Of a DNA stretch of 64,000 bases, positions 40,311 to 49,900 are shown in pieces (the stretch's first letter is position 1; every line of letters begins with the position of its first letter). The position numbers and the translations under genes are program-made. The notes under the pieces were generated by a model. The model saw nothing but the letters and a program-made list of their open reading frames with translations. It was not told the origin of the DNA and made no database searches. The stretch spans positions 1 to 64,000 of the forward strand of contig JANSYI010000039.1 of NCBI GenBank assembly GCA_024742475.1. The letters are read 5' to 3'. The DNA is from a bacterium (lineage in GTDB: Bacteria > Myxococcota_A > Polyangia > Nannocystales > Nannocystaceae).

Positions 40311-43300
40311 TCATGCCCACGCCAAGCGTCCATCCCGCAGCGCACGGGAGACCTCGCGCTGAAAGGCGAGCTCATGATGATTCTCGACCTCCCCGACCGT
40401 TGCGTTGATGTGAGCGAACACGCCGAGCAGCAACCACGCGACCGCTTCGGGCGAGCGCTGCTGCAGCGCGGAGGTGGCCCGTACGTGGTGGGGCGCGATG
40501 AACACGCTCGTCCCATCGAGTGCGCACAGCCCCTCGATGTCTTCGCCGTGGAACCACACGTGAGTGATGAAGTCCAGCTCGCCAAGCTCCCGTAGGCCGC
40601 GAAGTACGGCGCCTTGGAGCCGCTCGACGTCGGGCCGAGGCGGGCCATCGTCGGCCACGACCGCGGCGCTCCCCAACACCGGCAGGACGACCACTCGCGA
40701 CTCGCCGAGGTGTCTATCGATCCACGCCCGCAGGTGGGGCGCGACGGCGTCGTCGATGGCCGCCAGCACCGTCGCGTGCGCGTCCGCAGGATTCGCCGCG
40801 AACGCCGAGCAGAACAGCCGGATGATGCGCCAGCCGGTCATCGCCTCGCCGTGCCGCGCTTGAAACAACGGCATGGTGAGCACGCGATCGGCGAGGTCGG
40901 AGGTGACGGTGGGCACCGGTTGCGATTCCTCTTGGGCGACCATCGAGAGGTGTCGAGCGGCGTGTTCGAGCAGCAAGGTCTCGCACCGCTCGCGCTGCGG
41001 CACGGCGTCGCCCCGCGCAAGGTCGAGAAACAACGCTTCGAGACAGGACTCGCACGCGGCGCGAACGGCCCTGTCGACCTCCGCGAGCTCGGCCTCGTCC
41101 CAGTCGACGTTGGCATCGAGCTGCACCCAGCCCACGCACCCGTACTCGATCGCCACCGACGCGAGCGCGCGTGAACGACGACCGCCCGGGAGCAGCACGG
41201 CGATGTCCGGGTGCGCCCGCGGCTCGAGGGGGACTCCCAACGCGCCCTGAACACCCCGGGCGACGACGGACTTCGAGCGCAGCCAAGCTGTCGAGCGCTC
41301 CACCGCACGGGCGTCCGCGTCCGCGTGTGCAAGGTCGAATTCGAAGGCGACGCGCACGGGGCCGAGCTGCGCGAGACAGCGATGCAACCAGCTGGACGCC
41401 GCCAGCGTGGCTGGCGGTCGCCCCACCCCCCTACCCCGCCGTGCCGCGTCAGTGAGCGCTCCGAGTTCGGCGCCACCGAACGCGTTGCCGTAGACGAGCG
41501 GGAGCCCTCCGGGGCGCCGCATCGCGTCGACCACGTCGGAGATCGTGTACCCCTGCCCATCCGGGTCGAGGAAGAGCGCGAGTTCGAAGACCTCGGGGAC
41601 GGGCGTCTCGACGCCGCGACACAACACCTCGCAGATGTAGCGCTGCAAGATGCGGCCGGCGTGCCGACGGCACTCCTCCCACGCCTCTCGATGCGCGGGG
41701 TCGGGGGGCTCCGGCGGGGAGCGCCCGAGCAAACGGTCGACGAGCGCGTGGACGAGCGCCTCTTCCGTGGCGGCGGCGTTGCCTTCCTCGACGAGTAGCG
41801 GATGCTCGGGATACTCGCGCAGGCCCAGCGCCACGTCGCGCACCCGAGCGCCGTCGGCCTCGGCCAGCACGTCGCGCACGTCGACGCGCACGTAGGCGCT
41901 CTCGCCGAACAGCGAGACCAGCCATCGCTCCTCGTCGAGGTCGAGCGAGAGGATCTGCGATGTGTCGAGGCCTTCGAGGGACTGAGGCATCTCGCGCAGA
42001 GCACCGTAGAGCAGGCCGCCGCAGCGGGACATGCGATCGACGATGTCGGCGAGGCTTTGGGGTGCTCCCTCGAGCGTGCAAAGCAGCGGCAGCGATCGAA
42101 GGTCGACATGCCGCGCGCCGACCTGCTCGAGCACGAGCGTTGGACGGTGGGCCTCATCCTCGCCCAAGCGTGGGACGCAAGTTCGCACCGCGGCTCGCAG
42201 CGCCAGCTTGGCCGTCGCAGACCCCGGCACCACGTCTCGGTCCGCGAGGGTCTCGAGGGCACGCTCGAACGCGCTGCGCAGCGCCGGCGCGGCGTGAACC
42301 GCCACCACGCGCGCGACCGCCTCGCAGAGGGTCTGCTGGGACCCACGCAGCGCTTGCCCCCCGAGGATGGAAGCGCGCGCGTCGGGCAGCTCGACGCGCA
42401 GGACGTGCCCCGGGTTGGAGGAGGGCAGCGTGCCCGACCACAGCAGCCGGTCGGTGCTGACGAGCTCGACGAACAGCGCGTCGGCGGAGCGCACCTCTTC
42501 GGGCGTGAAGACGGACGCGCGCACGGTGTCGCCGGTACCGAGCCGGTGCGCGAGCCCTCGGGCGGCGTCGAGCATGTCTGGGTCGTCTGAGTCTTGGCCT
42601 CGCGCCGCCGCGATGATGCGCCCCATCACCTCCGAAGTGGGCAGCGGCTCGAGCTCGATGACCGGCGTGAGCCACGGCCGCGCGGGGGCTGCGTGCTCGT
42701 CTTGGCGATAGAACGACACGTCCTGCTGAGAGGCCGGGTCGAACGAGACGACCGAGAGCCGCCCCGCAGACATCGCGCGTAGCGAGCGCGCCATCGACTC
42801 GCCGCCACAGAAGACGGGCGCGCCCAAGCGTCGACTGACCTCTCGCGCCAACCCGCGGTGCTGCTCGTCCCGGGGCGTCATCGCGGGTACCAGAATGCAG
42901 CGATCGGTCTCTTGGACGATCGGGCGCAGCTCACCCGCGTGCACGATCGTCCCGTCGAGCTGAGTGAGCATCGTGGCCGCATGGGTACCTTCGCCGTGGA
43001 CGAGCCGACGCGCATAGGGTTCGAGACGCGCCCACATCTCCGCCATCCGCTCGTCGTCGACGATGCCCGAGTGGTCGGCGGTCTTGCGAAGCCGGTCGAA
43101 GCAGACGATGCCCGAGACCGACGCCCCCGGAACGAGCTGGTGCGCCTTGGATTGAACCAGCACGCCCCACATCAGGAGGTCGAACTCCCCGGCCTGGTTT
43201 GGAGCGCCCAACGCGAGCGTCCCGTACAGGTCGCCCTCGTCGAACAACACGGCGCGCCGGTACCCGAGCATGGCTGGGGTGCGCTGGGCCGAGAACCCGA

Positions 43301-43922
43301 ACAGCGCCTCGCCGTTGAGGATGAGAGGGACGGGCGCGGCGAGGCAACGCACGTCGATCACGCCGAACTCCCGCGGCCGAGGAGCGCCCAAGATTGCGCG
43401 CTGCAACACCTGCGGGAGCCGCCGGCTTCGCAAACCTTCGATGCGCACGAAGGTGCCGGTCAGGGGCCGCTCGGGCGTCCCGATGTCGACCGCGTCGTGT
43501 TCCCCGTGCATCTCGAGCCGCGTCGTCCCTGCGAGCGTTCCGTTGCCCGACTCGACGATGACTCGCGTGGGCTCGAAGAGAAGCGCCGCGTTGATGCCCA
43601 GCGCGAGCTCGCGGAGGTGCCCGATTTCGGCGCGGTCCTTGGAGGCGAACAGGTAGTCGAAGAGGTTCGCGAGGTCGTCGCGCAGAAGCCCGCCACCGAT
43701 GTAGGCCAAGGTGACGTCACCGTCATCGATGGAGATCTCGATGTACTGCGCGTCGTTGGCAACCGCCGCCTGGATGAGCTCGAGGATGTAGAAGTAAGGA
43801 TCGGCCAGCGCGAAGCGCCGCATCTTCTCGATCGCGCGACTGCGGGCGATGGTGAAGCGCTTGCGCTCGGAGTAGGTCCCTCCGGCGCGCGCGCGCTCGA
43901 TGACGGCTGCGATGGACGTCAT
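40311..43922 (-). CDS. Giant GHKL-related partner protein with degenerate ATP-binding domain
   Basis: The 1203-residue protein begins with a GHKL-like fold (about 25-160): the N-box reads LELIQAAVANDAQYIEISI, next to the pattern ELVQN-DAG of its neighbour but with Ala in place of the Mg-binding Asn. The DxGxG box reads AYIGGGL, and the G2 box is eroded. I predict it no longer hydrolyses ATP. The rest is unknown; I see no membrane helices. The final section has repeated VVVLPVLGSAAVV-type strands and a His-rich VFAHINATVGEVENHHELAF segment. Its ATG overlaps the stop of the intact GHKL gene by four bases, so the two are synthesised together, probably as a complex. No nuclease, protease or defence gene that I can name is next to it. 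Confidence 0.7.
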   Translation of the reverse strand: MTSIAAVIERARAGGTYSERKRFTIARSRAIEKMRRFALADPYFYILELIQAAVANDAQYIEISIDDGDVTLAYIGGGLLRDDLANLFDYLFASKDRAEIGHLRELALGINAALLFEPTRVIVESGNGTLAGTTRLEMHGEHDAVDIGTPERPLTGTFVRIEGLRSRRLPQVLQRAILGAPRPREFGVIDVRCLAAPVPLILNGEALFGFSAQRTPAMLGYRRAVLFDEGDLYGTLALGAPNQAGEFDLLMWGVLVQSKAHQLVPGASVSGIVCFDRLRKTADHSGIVDDERMAEMWARLEPYARRLVHGEGTHAATMLTQLDGTIVHAGELRPIVQETDRCILVPAMTPRDEQHRGLAREVSRRLGAPVFCGGESMARSLRAMSAGRLSVVSFDPASQQDVSFYRQDEHAAPARPWLTPVIELEPLPTSEVMGRIIAAARGQDSDDPDMLDAARGLAHRLGTGDTVRASVFTPEEVRSADALFVELVSTDRLLWSGTLPSSNPGHVLRVELPDARASILGGQALRGSQQTLCEAVARVVAVHAAPALRSAFERALETLADRDVVPGSATAKLALRAAVRTCVPRLGEDEAHRPTLVLEQVGARHVDLRSLPLLCTLEGAPQSLADIVDRMSRCGGLLYGALREMPQSLEGLDTSQILSLDLDEERWLVSLFGESAYVRVDVRDVLAEADGARVRDVALGLREYPEHPLLVEEGNAAATEEALVHALVDRLLGRSPPEPPDPAHREAWEECRRHAGRILQRYICEVLCRGVETPVPEVFELALFLDPDGQGYTISDVVDAMRRPGGLPLVYGNAFGGAELGALTDAARRGRGVGRPPATLAASSWLHRCLAQLGPVRVAFEFDLAHADADARAVERSTAWLRSKSVVARGVQGALGVPLEPRAHPDIAVLLPGGRRSRALASVAIEYGCVGWVQLDANVDWDEAELAEVDRAVRAACESCLEALFLDLARGDAVPQRERCETLLLEHAARHLSMVAQEESQPVPTVTSDLADRVLTMPLFQARHGEAMTGWRIIRLFCSAFAANPADAHATVLAAIDDAVAPHLRAWIDRHLGESRVVVLPVLGSAAVVADDGPPRPDVERLQGAVLRGLRELGELDFITHVWFHGEDIEGLCALDGTSVFIAPHHVRATSALQQRSPEAVAWLLLGVFAHINATVGEVENHHELAFQREVSRALRDGRLAWA

Positions 43923-45643
43923 CGCGCCACCTGCCGTGCGGCGTGGGCCAGCGCTTGGTCTTCGTCCAAGCTGCGGTCTTCGCCGAGCAGAAGCGCCTTG
44001 GCCAAGCAGTAAGCGGCGATGGTTCGCTGTTGCTGCCCAAGCCGGAGCAGCTCGCGAAAGTGTGCGTGCTCGACGTTCACGACGACGGCGGGCCGCTCGA
44101 GCCAGCCACGCTCGTACACGCCCGAGACGGGCCGTTGCATGACGGGCGCGAGCGTCGGACCCATCGCGAACAGGCAGGGTTCGGGTCCCCCCTGGAGCGT
44201 GCCCAGCACGACATCGCCGTAGTGCTCCTCGAGCTTCGCGAGGGCCAAGACCGCGTCACGCAGCAGCGCGATCGCATCGGCAGGAGCCTGCTCGAGGACC
44301 GTGGCATGCACATAGACCGACTCGGGATGAACGACGCGGGCCTCGACCCTCTCGAGCAGATCCTGGCCGAGCAACCGCCGAGCGAACCCGACGGGCTCGG
44401 ACCGCCACCGCAACCAGAGGTGGCTCGCCAGAATCCGAGAGACGGGCTCTTGCGCACTCTCCCCGAGACGAATGCCTCCCCCGAGGAACACGGGCACGCC
44501 CGACTCGGCCAGCGTCGCGGTCAGCGGTGACGGCGCGTCGGCGATGAAGACTCGGCCGTTTCGGTCGAACGCGTCCTTGGCTCGGTCGAGCGTCAGGGAT
44601 CGGCCGTCGACCGTCCGAAGGATCGACCTCTCCCCGAGATCCCCCAGCGTCTCGCGCGGCTCGGAGGCGAGATGCCCCATCACCGTCTCGTAGCGGGTGC
44701 GCTCGGCGAGTGACCACCGGGGTACACCACATAGCGCCTCGAGTTCGTCGAGCGCGGCCGTCCGAAGAGGACCGGCGACCGAACGCTCGAGCAGCGTCAT
44801 CGCTTTGTCGAAGTTGGCGTCGCGCATGACCGTCTCACGCGACAGCGTGTGCTCGAGGTATCTGGACTTGATCTTGAACGCGACATGGCGGAACCGCTCG
44901 GCCCTGCCCTCGAGGATTGCGTTGCCCGCCGAGGTCACCGCGAGCGCGAGCCCCTTGTTGTAGAAGCCGTACACGGGCGCGTGCGAGAACCCGACCGAGA
45001 TCTCGGTGCCCGGGTGCTCGACCCGGATGGAGAGGTCGGCCGCCACCTCGAACGGCGCGTTGATCGGCTCGAATCCGCCACCGTCACCGCTGGACGGAGA
45101 GCGATCTTCGAACGAGATCTCCGTGTCCGAGTGCGCGCACCACTTCTTCAGCGCCTCGCGGGTCCCTCGCACCAGCTCCCGGTATCGCCCCCGACCCCCC
45201 TCGACGAACATCGTGATCTGCGTGCCCTCGACCGGCGTCTCGAGCCGCGACTTCACGAACGAACGGTCCTCGTGGAAGAAGACTTCCCAGCACTCGCCGT
45301 CACGTCCCGTCTGCACGAGCACGCCCTTGGGTCGCAAGGCAAACACCGACACGAAGCCGATGCCGAACTTTCCGATCTTGGTGAGGTCGTTCTCCTTGGT
45401 CGAGGAGAACAGCTTGGTCAGCTGCTGGTCGATGATCTCCTCGTTCATGCCTTCGCCGAAGTCGTCGACGTGAATCGAGATGGTGCCCTCCACCCCATCC
45501 CCGGGCTCGAACTCCATCCAGACCTCGACCGACGAGCTCCCCGCGTCGATGCTGTTCTGTACGAGCTCGCGATAGAAGTCGAGCGACGAGCTGAACTGGG
45601 TGACCAGGTTCTCGACCGCTTCGTCGTTCAGCGCGGCGTCCAT
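43919..45643 (-). CDS. Hsp90/GHKL-type ATPase
   Basis: The 574-residue protein has a clear Bergerat ATP-binding fold in residues 1-200: N-box YRELVQNSIDAGSSSVEV (Glu and Asn present), G1 box HVDDFGEGMNEE, G2 box IGKFGIGFVSVFAL and a GTQITMFV strand. The order and spacing match Hsp90/HtpG N domains, but the rest (about 230-574) is not HtpG-like in length or wording. Hsp90-type folds also occur in MutL, topoisomerases and anti-phage ATPases, so the role is open. It is the first gene of a pair with the 1203-residue partner. ATG 45643 begins MDAALND. Confidence 0.8.
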   Translation of the reverse strand: MDAALNDEAVENLVTQFSSSLDFYRELVQNSIDAGSSSVEVWMEFEPGDGVEGTISIHVDDFGEGMNEEIIDQQLTKLFSSTKENDLTKIGKFGIGFVSVFALRPKGVLVQTGRDGECWEVFFHEDRSFVKSRLETPVEGTQITMFVEGGRGRYRELVRGTREALKKWCAHSDTEISFEDRSPSSGDGGGFEPINAPFEVAADLSIRVEHPGTEISVGFSHAPVYGFYNKGLALAVTSAGNAILEGRAERFRHVAFKIKSRYLEHTLSRETVMRDANFDKAMTLLERSVAGPLRTAALDELEALCGVPRWSLAERTRYETVMGHLASEPRETLGDLGERSILRTVDGRSLTLDRAKDAFDRNGRVFIADAPSPLTATLAESGVPVFLGGGIRLGESAQEPVSRILASHLWLRWRSEPVGFARRLLGQDLLERVEARVVHPESVYVHATVLEQAPADAIALLRDAVLALAKLEEHYGDVVLGTLQGGPEPCLFAMGPTLAPVMQRPVSGVYERGWLERPAVVVNVEHAHFRELLRLGQQQRTIAAYCLAKALLLGEDRSLDEDQALAHAARQVAR

Positions 45644-45659
45644 GAGGCGAAGTGTAGCC

Positions 45660-46790
45660 TCAGACGTGTCGCGACCAGGCGAACTCGGGCTGCGCCGCCT
45701 CGCCATCGAGCACGAGCGCGGCCGCCAGACGCCCCAAGGCCGGGGCGAACTTGAAGCCGTGGCCCGAGAGCCCGGAGACGACGGTGAGCCTGGGAATGCT
45801 GGGGTGTCGGTCGACGAGGAAGTCCCACGACGGCGTCACCGTGTACATGCACACCTTGTGCTCGATGCGCTCGGTCCCAAGGCTGGGCAGATGAGCGCGG
45901 AGGAACGCCTCGACGGGCGCCCAGTCCTCGGGCCGCAGCGAGCGGTCCACGGACTCGACCTCGATCGGCTCGTCGAGCCCGGGGATCGCTGCGCTGGTGT
46001 GGCACGCGAGCTTCATCCCGAGGACGCCCTCGTTGCCGTGGGGGAAGCCGTAGAAGAAGCCGCCTGGCGTCATGGCGCCCCAGACCGGAAGTGAAGGGGC
46101 GGCCACGCGGGGGCGGATCCAAAACAGCAGCCGGCGGACGACCGACAACTTGCAGCCCGGATCTGGCATCAGGGAAGGCGTACCGACCCCCGCGGCCAAC
46201 ACGATGTGGTCACCTTCGACGTGTCCATCCTCGAGCACGACCCGGCCCGGTTCGACCGCGACGGCGCGCGCACCCGTGCGCACCTGGGCGCCATGGGCCT
46301 CGGCCCGGGCACGCATCGCCTCGAGACACGCCCCCACGCGGAGGTAGCCGCCCGATGGGGTAAAGCACCCCTGCCACGCGTCGGGGACTTCGACGGGGTA
46401 GCGCTCCCGCAACGCCGCCGCGTCGAGCATGGTGTGTTCGATGTCGCAAGCCCGGCACGCCTCGAGCACCGCCATGAAGTCTGCGTCGTCCACAGGCCCG
46501 AACTCGATCATGCCCGTCCGCACCAAGAGCTCGCCGGGCGTCCGCTCGAGCCCACACCACGCGTCGTCGGCTTCCCGCACGAGCGGCACGTAGGATGTTC
46601 CTTCATGGTACGCGTGCCGGGTCACCCGCGTGAATCCACCGTGGCTCCCCTCGTCGTGCGGCGCCCTCCTAGGGTCGAGCACGGTGACCTTGGCGCCGCG
46701 CTCACCGAGCCGCCACGCGCAGGCCAATCCAGCCGCACCGCCACCGACGACGATCACATGAGGCAGATCGGGTCGCGGCAAAGTGGACAT
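45660..46790 (-). CDS. FAD-dependent amine oxidase, SolA/monomeric sarcosine oxidase family
   Basis: The 376-residue protein has a Rossmann start VIVVGGGAAGLACAWRLGE (about residues 12-30), an E/D acceptor at the end of the second strand and GSHGGFTRVTRHAYHEG. In the C-terminal part it has KVCMYTVTPSWDF, where the Cys corresponds to the residue that binds FAD covalently in sarcosine oxidase and N-methyltryptophan oxidase, and GHGFKFAPALG. Such enzymes oxidise N-methylated amino acids, giving formaldehyde and hydrogen peroxide. The substrate is open. It starts 21 bases from the divergent RCC1 lipoprotein gene. Confidence 0.9.
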   Translation of the reverse strand: MSTLPRPDLPHVIVVGGGAAGLACAWRLGERGAKVTVLDPRRAPHDEGSHGGFTRVTRHAYHEGTSYVPLVREADDAWCGLERTPGELLVRTGMIEFGPVDDADFMAVLEACRACDIEHTMLDAAALRERYPVEVPDAWQGCFTPSGGYLRVGACLEAMRARAEAHGAQVRTGARAVAVEPGRVVLEDGHVEGDHIVLAAGVGTPSLMPDPGCKLSVVRRLLFWIRPRVAAPSLPVWGAMTPGGFFYGFPHGNEGVLGMKLACHTSAAIPGLDEPIEVESVDRSLRPEDWAPVEAFLRAHLPSLGTERIEHKVCMYTVTPSWDFLVDRHPSIPRLTVVSGLSGHGFKFAPALGRLAAALVLDGEAAQPEFAWSRHV

Positions 46791-46811
46791 CGGTGGCTAT
46801 ACTCCGCTCAC

Positions 46812-48005
46812 ATGCGCCTGGGAGCAATCGCGTTGGCTTGTGCAATCGTTGGAGGTGCAGGCTGCACCTGGTCGTCGAAGCCGACCACCACGCAACCCAA
46901 GACCACGACTCCGCCGCCGCAGCGGTCCTCCACGCAGCCCAAGTCACGGACTCAGCCGCCGCCCAACCCGTTCGTACAAGTGGCGTCTCGATTCCAGCAC
47001 TCGTGCGCCCGGCGAAAAGCAGGAGATGTCTTGTGCTGGGGCAAGAACACCTACGGCCAGCTGGGGAACGGAGGTCGCACCGATTCGGCTCGGCTCTCCA
47101 AAGTGCGCGGGTTGAGCGACGCAAAGCAGGTCGAGGTGGGCCGCGACTTCAGCTGCGCGCTGCGAAAGAACGGCTCGATCGCGTGCTGGGGCAACAACGA
47201 GGACGGGCAGCTCGGCGACGGGCGCGGCGGCAGCCCGGGCGCCATGTCGCTGGGCCTGGTGACGGTGCGCGGGCTGAAGAACGTCCGCCAGCTCTCGCTC
47301 GGCGAGTATCACGGCTGCGCGCTCACGTCCGACGCCAAGGTCAAGTGCTGGGGCAACGCCGAGAACGGCCAGCTCAGTGACGACTCGCAGCGGGTGTTCG
47401 CCTCACCCATGCCCATCGATCGCCTCGGCCCAGTCAAAGCCGTCGCCTCGGGCGGCAACCACGTTTGCGCGCTCGAGACCTCGGGCAAGGTGAAGTGCTG
47501 GGGGCGCAACACCGAGGGCCAGCTGGGCGACGGCAAGAGCGGCAGCCGTATCAAGGCAGTCGAGGTCCAGGGCATCCGCGACGGTGTCGCGCTGACCAGC
47601 GGTGACAATCACAGCTGCGTGCGCCGCAAGAACGGCAGCGTGTGGTGCTGGGGCTCGAACAGCGGCGGTCAGCTCGGCGTCAAAGCCACCGCCAAGAAGC
47701 ACAACACCCCCATCCCCGTCGAAGGGCTGCAGAAGGTCGCCCAAGTCGCCGGCGGTGACCGACACAACTGCGCGCGCCTGACCAACGGCAGGGTCGTCTG
47801 CTGGGGCAGCAACGACCACGGCCAGACCGGCGGTCCCATCTCTGGCGGCCGACTCAAGCCAGGAGCCGTGCGGGGCGTGGGTGATGCCGTCGACATCTCG
47901 CTGGGCAACGGACACAGCTGCGCAGTCCGAAAGTCCGGCCAGGTCACCTGCTGGGGCAGCAACGAACACGCAGCTCTGGGTCCACACAGGCTCGCGTCTC
48001 GCTGA
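46812..48005 (+). CDS. RCC1-repeat lipoprotein
   Basis: The 397-residue protein has a signal peptide with lipobox VGGAGC, a Thr/Pro/Gln-rich spacer (to about residue 55) and seven repeats of about 50 residues with CWG-N--GQLG cores, such as CWGKNTYGQLG, CWGNNEDGQLG and CWGRNTEGQLG. They form a seven-bladed RCC1-type beta propeller in which conserved Cys pairs could be oxidised outside the cell. Myxobacterial RCC1 lipoproteins are abundant and their ligands are unknown. ATG 46812 is set by the lipobox. A second one lies at 61214-62632. Confidence 0.85.
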   Translation: MRLGAIALACAIVGGAGCTWSSKPTTTQPKTTTPPPQRSSTQPKSRTQPPPNPFVQVASRFQHSCARRKAGDVLCWGKNTYGQLGNGGRTDSARLSKVRGLSDAKQVEVGRDFSCALRKNGSIACWGNNEDGQLGDGRGGSPGAMSLGLVTVRGLKNVRQLSLGEYHGCALTSDAKVKCWGNAENGQLSDDSQRVFASPMPIDRLGPVKAVASGGNHVCALETSGKVKCWGRNTEGQLGDGKSGSRIKAVEVQGIRDGVALTSGDNHSCVRRKNGSVWCWGSNSGGQLGVKATAKKHNTPIPVEGLQKVAQVAGGDRHNCARLTNGRVVCWGSNDHGQTGGPISGGRLKPGAVRGVGDAVDISLGNGHSCAVRKSGQVTCWGSNEHAALGPHRLASR

Positions 48006-48132
48006 ACGGCGGCGCAGGGCGGCCGCAGCGCGCAGCCCGTCGGCGTGCGACCGGATGAACGTTCGCGTCGCAGCCGCGCTCAGACAGCCCCCGTTGGTTG
48101 ACCTCACCCCTGCCGTCTGAAACGCTAGCAAC

Positions 48133-49014
48133 ATGCTTGGGTTTCGGTTTGGTCGATGGGTGCATGCGGCGATCGCAGGTGGGTCACTCACCCTCACGGG
48201 ATGCGTGGATCGCGTTCTCCTCGACGATGCGCTGATCAACATCGAGCCCACCGGTGGGCAGGGAACCGACACGGACCCGACCGACCCGACCGGTCCGACG
48301 GACCCGACCGTCGATCCCACGAGCCCGACGGACCCCACCAACCCGACGGACCCGACGGACCCGACGGACCCCACCGACCCGACCGACCCCACCGACCCCA
48401 CCGACCCCACCGCGGGCAATGTCGACGGACCGCCGCAGCTCGTCGACGTCCGCTTGATCGACCCGACCACGCTCGAGCTTCAGTTCAACGAAGCCATGGC
48501 CGCCCCGTTCGAGGTGGACGTCGACTCGTTCCGGCTGAGCGTCGCCTTCTCCAACTACTACGGTGGCAAGTACTACTACGGCGGCACCAACTACCAAGAC
48601 GTCTCCCAGTTCACGGGCGAGGAGATGTGCTACGAGAACTGCTACTGCGACTACTACGACGAGTACTGCGAGGACGAGTACTGCTACGACTACTGCTACA
48701 CGCAGCCCGGCCCCCCCGTCCGCGTCGCAACGATCTCCCAAGTGGCAGGCACGCAGCACCGCTGGCTGGCGAGCCTCGACAACCCGCTCGATGGCGCGTG
48801 TGGCCCCGTCCGAGACATTCAGGACAGCTGGGACGCAGGTGGCATGTTCCTTCACTACTCCAACAACAGCTTCCCTGGAGCCCTCGATGCGCAGGGCGAA
48901 GCGCTCGCGCCGATCGCCGAGCACTGGGTGCTTCAGCCTGGTCAGCAGAGCACATGGACCGAGGGGTACTTCGCCGCAATGACGCCCTTCATCCCCATCG
49001 ACTGCCCCTTCTAG
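48133..49014 (+). CDS. Lipoprotein with (Asp-Pro-Thr)n linker and Tyr/Cys-rich patch
   Basis: The 293-residue protein has a signal peptide with lipobox LTLTGC. After an Ile-rich stretch comes a Pro/Thr/Asp linker (about residues 46-95) of near-perfect DPT units. A beta-rich segment (LVDVRLIDPTTLELQF) resembles an Ig-like or CARDB-type fold. Next is an unusual patch (about 140-195) of Tyr, Cys, Asp and Glu with YYGGKYYYGG, CYENCYCDYYDEYC and CYDYCYTQ. Tyr/Cys/Asp-rich patches of this kind may bind metal or be cross-linked. No family recognised. ATG 48133 begins MLGFRFGR. Confidence 0.7.
   Translation: MLGFRFGRWVHAAIAGGSLTLTGCVDRVLLDDALINIEPTGGQGTDTDPTDPTGPTDPTVDPTSPTDPTNPTDPTDPTDPTDPTDPTDPTDPTAGNVDGPPQLVDVRLIDPTTLELQFNEAMAAPFEVDVDSFRLSVAFSNYYGGKYYYGGTNYQDVSQFTGEEMCYENCYCDYYDEYCEDEYCYDYCYTQPGPPVRVATISQVAGTQHRWLASLDNPLDGACGPVRDIQDSWDAGGMFLHYSNNSFPGALDAQGEALAPIAEHWVLQPGQQSTWTEGYFAAMTPFIPIDCPF
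48272..48416. repeat. GAC-CCG-AC trinucleotide-periodic coding repeat
   Basis: Degenerate nine-base units of GACCCGACC/GACCCGACG, which encode the Asp-Pro-Thr linker of the lipoprotein. Many units are identical over 9 to 18 bases, so the stretch can expand or shrink by recombination in steps of three residues. Confidence 0.85.
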
Positions 49015-49057
49015 CGGCGGTGATTCCCGCGTCCAACGCACTCGAAGGGCTCGGCTC

Positions 49058-49900
49058 ATGCTGATCGTCACGGGCACCAAGCGGTCTGGCACGTCGATGT
49101 GGATGCAGATCCTGACCTCGGCGGGCTTTCCCGCGTTCGGCGAGGCGTTCCCTCGCAACTGGGGTGACACGATCAAGGACGCCAACCCCGATGGCTTCTA
49201 CGAGTCGATCCTTCGCCAGGGCATCTACTACCGGACCAACCCGCACCCGCAGACGGGCGCGTACTTCTTCCCCGAACAGGTCGAGCGCCACGTGGTGAAG
49301 GTGTTCATCCCCGGGCTCGTCCGCACCGACCGCGCGTACATCGGCTCGGTCGTGGCCACCGTTCGGCACTGGCGCGAGTACCACGACTCGCTCGAGCGAC
49401 TGTACGCGATGGAAGACGAGGCCCGGCAGGAGAACAAGGGCGTCGACGTGCGGCCGCCGCGGATTCCCCCGGTCTACGAGTGGTGGAGTGAGAACTACTC
49501 GCTCATTCGCGACATCGTCACCCGCAAGTTCCGCGTGCACGTGCAGTCCTACGACGGGTTGCTCTCCAATCCGAAGAAGGTCATCGAGAACACGCTCGAG
49601 TGGCTCGGTGACGACGAGGTCGACGTGGAGGCTGCCGTCGCCGCCGTCAAACCCAAGAACCGGACCCAGAAGCGGGACGATGGAGCCGAAGCGCCCGAAG
49701 GTCTGAGCGACGCGGCGGTCGAGGCATTCGAGCTGCTCTACCGTACGATCGACGAGCGAAGCGGCCTCACCCCAGCGCTCATCAACCAGCTCAACACCGT
49801 CCACGTCGAGCTCGCGCCCAAGATCGCCGCCGCGCAGAAGGCCGTGTCCGAGGCCCGCGCCAAGCGACGCAAGCGCCCCAAAGCCGAGGCGTCGCGGTGA
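49058..49900 (+). CDS. Sulfotransferase-like P-loop protein
   Basis: The 280-residue protein starts with a Walker A-like motif TGTKRSGTSMWMQIL (about residues 5-19), which binds the 5'-phosphate of PAPS in sulfotransferases. It has a matching Arg/Ser in LVRTDRAYIGSVVATVRHWREY (about 88-110) typical of the 3'-phosphate-binding region. The last 60 residues are a charged, basic helical tail. The acceptor is unknown. The stop overlaps the start of the next gene by GTGA. Members of this family are found in polysaccharide-modifying systems. Confidence 0.75.
   Translation: MLIVTGTKRSGTSMWMQILTSAGFPAFGEAFPRNWGDTIKDANPDGFYESILRQGIYYRTNPHPQTGAYFFPEQVERHVVKVFIPGLVRTDRAYIGSVVATVRHWREYHDSLERLYAMEDEARQENKGVDVRPPRIPPVYEWWSENYSLIRDIVTRKFRVHVQSYDGLLSNPKKVIENTLEWLGDDEVDVEAAVAAVKPKNRTQKRDDGAEAPEGLSDAAVEAFELLYRTIDERSGLTPALINQLNTVHVELAPKIAAAQKAVSEARAKRRKRPKAEASR

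Noticed and set aside
43919-45643. Calling the GHKL protein htpG
   Set aside because: Only the N-terminal ATP-binding motifs match Hsp90. The length and the middle and C-terminal parts do not, and it is coupled to an unrelated giant partner.
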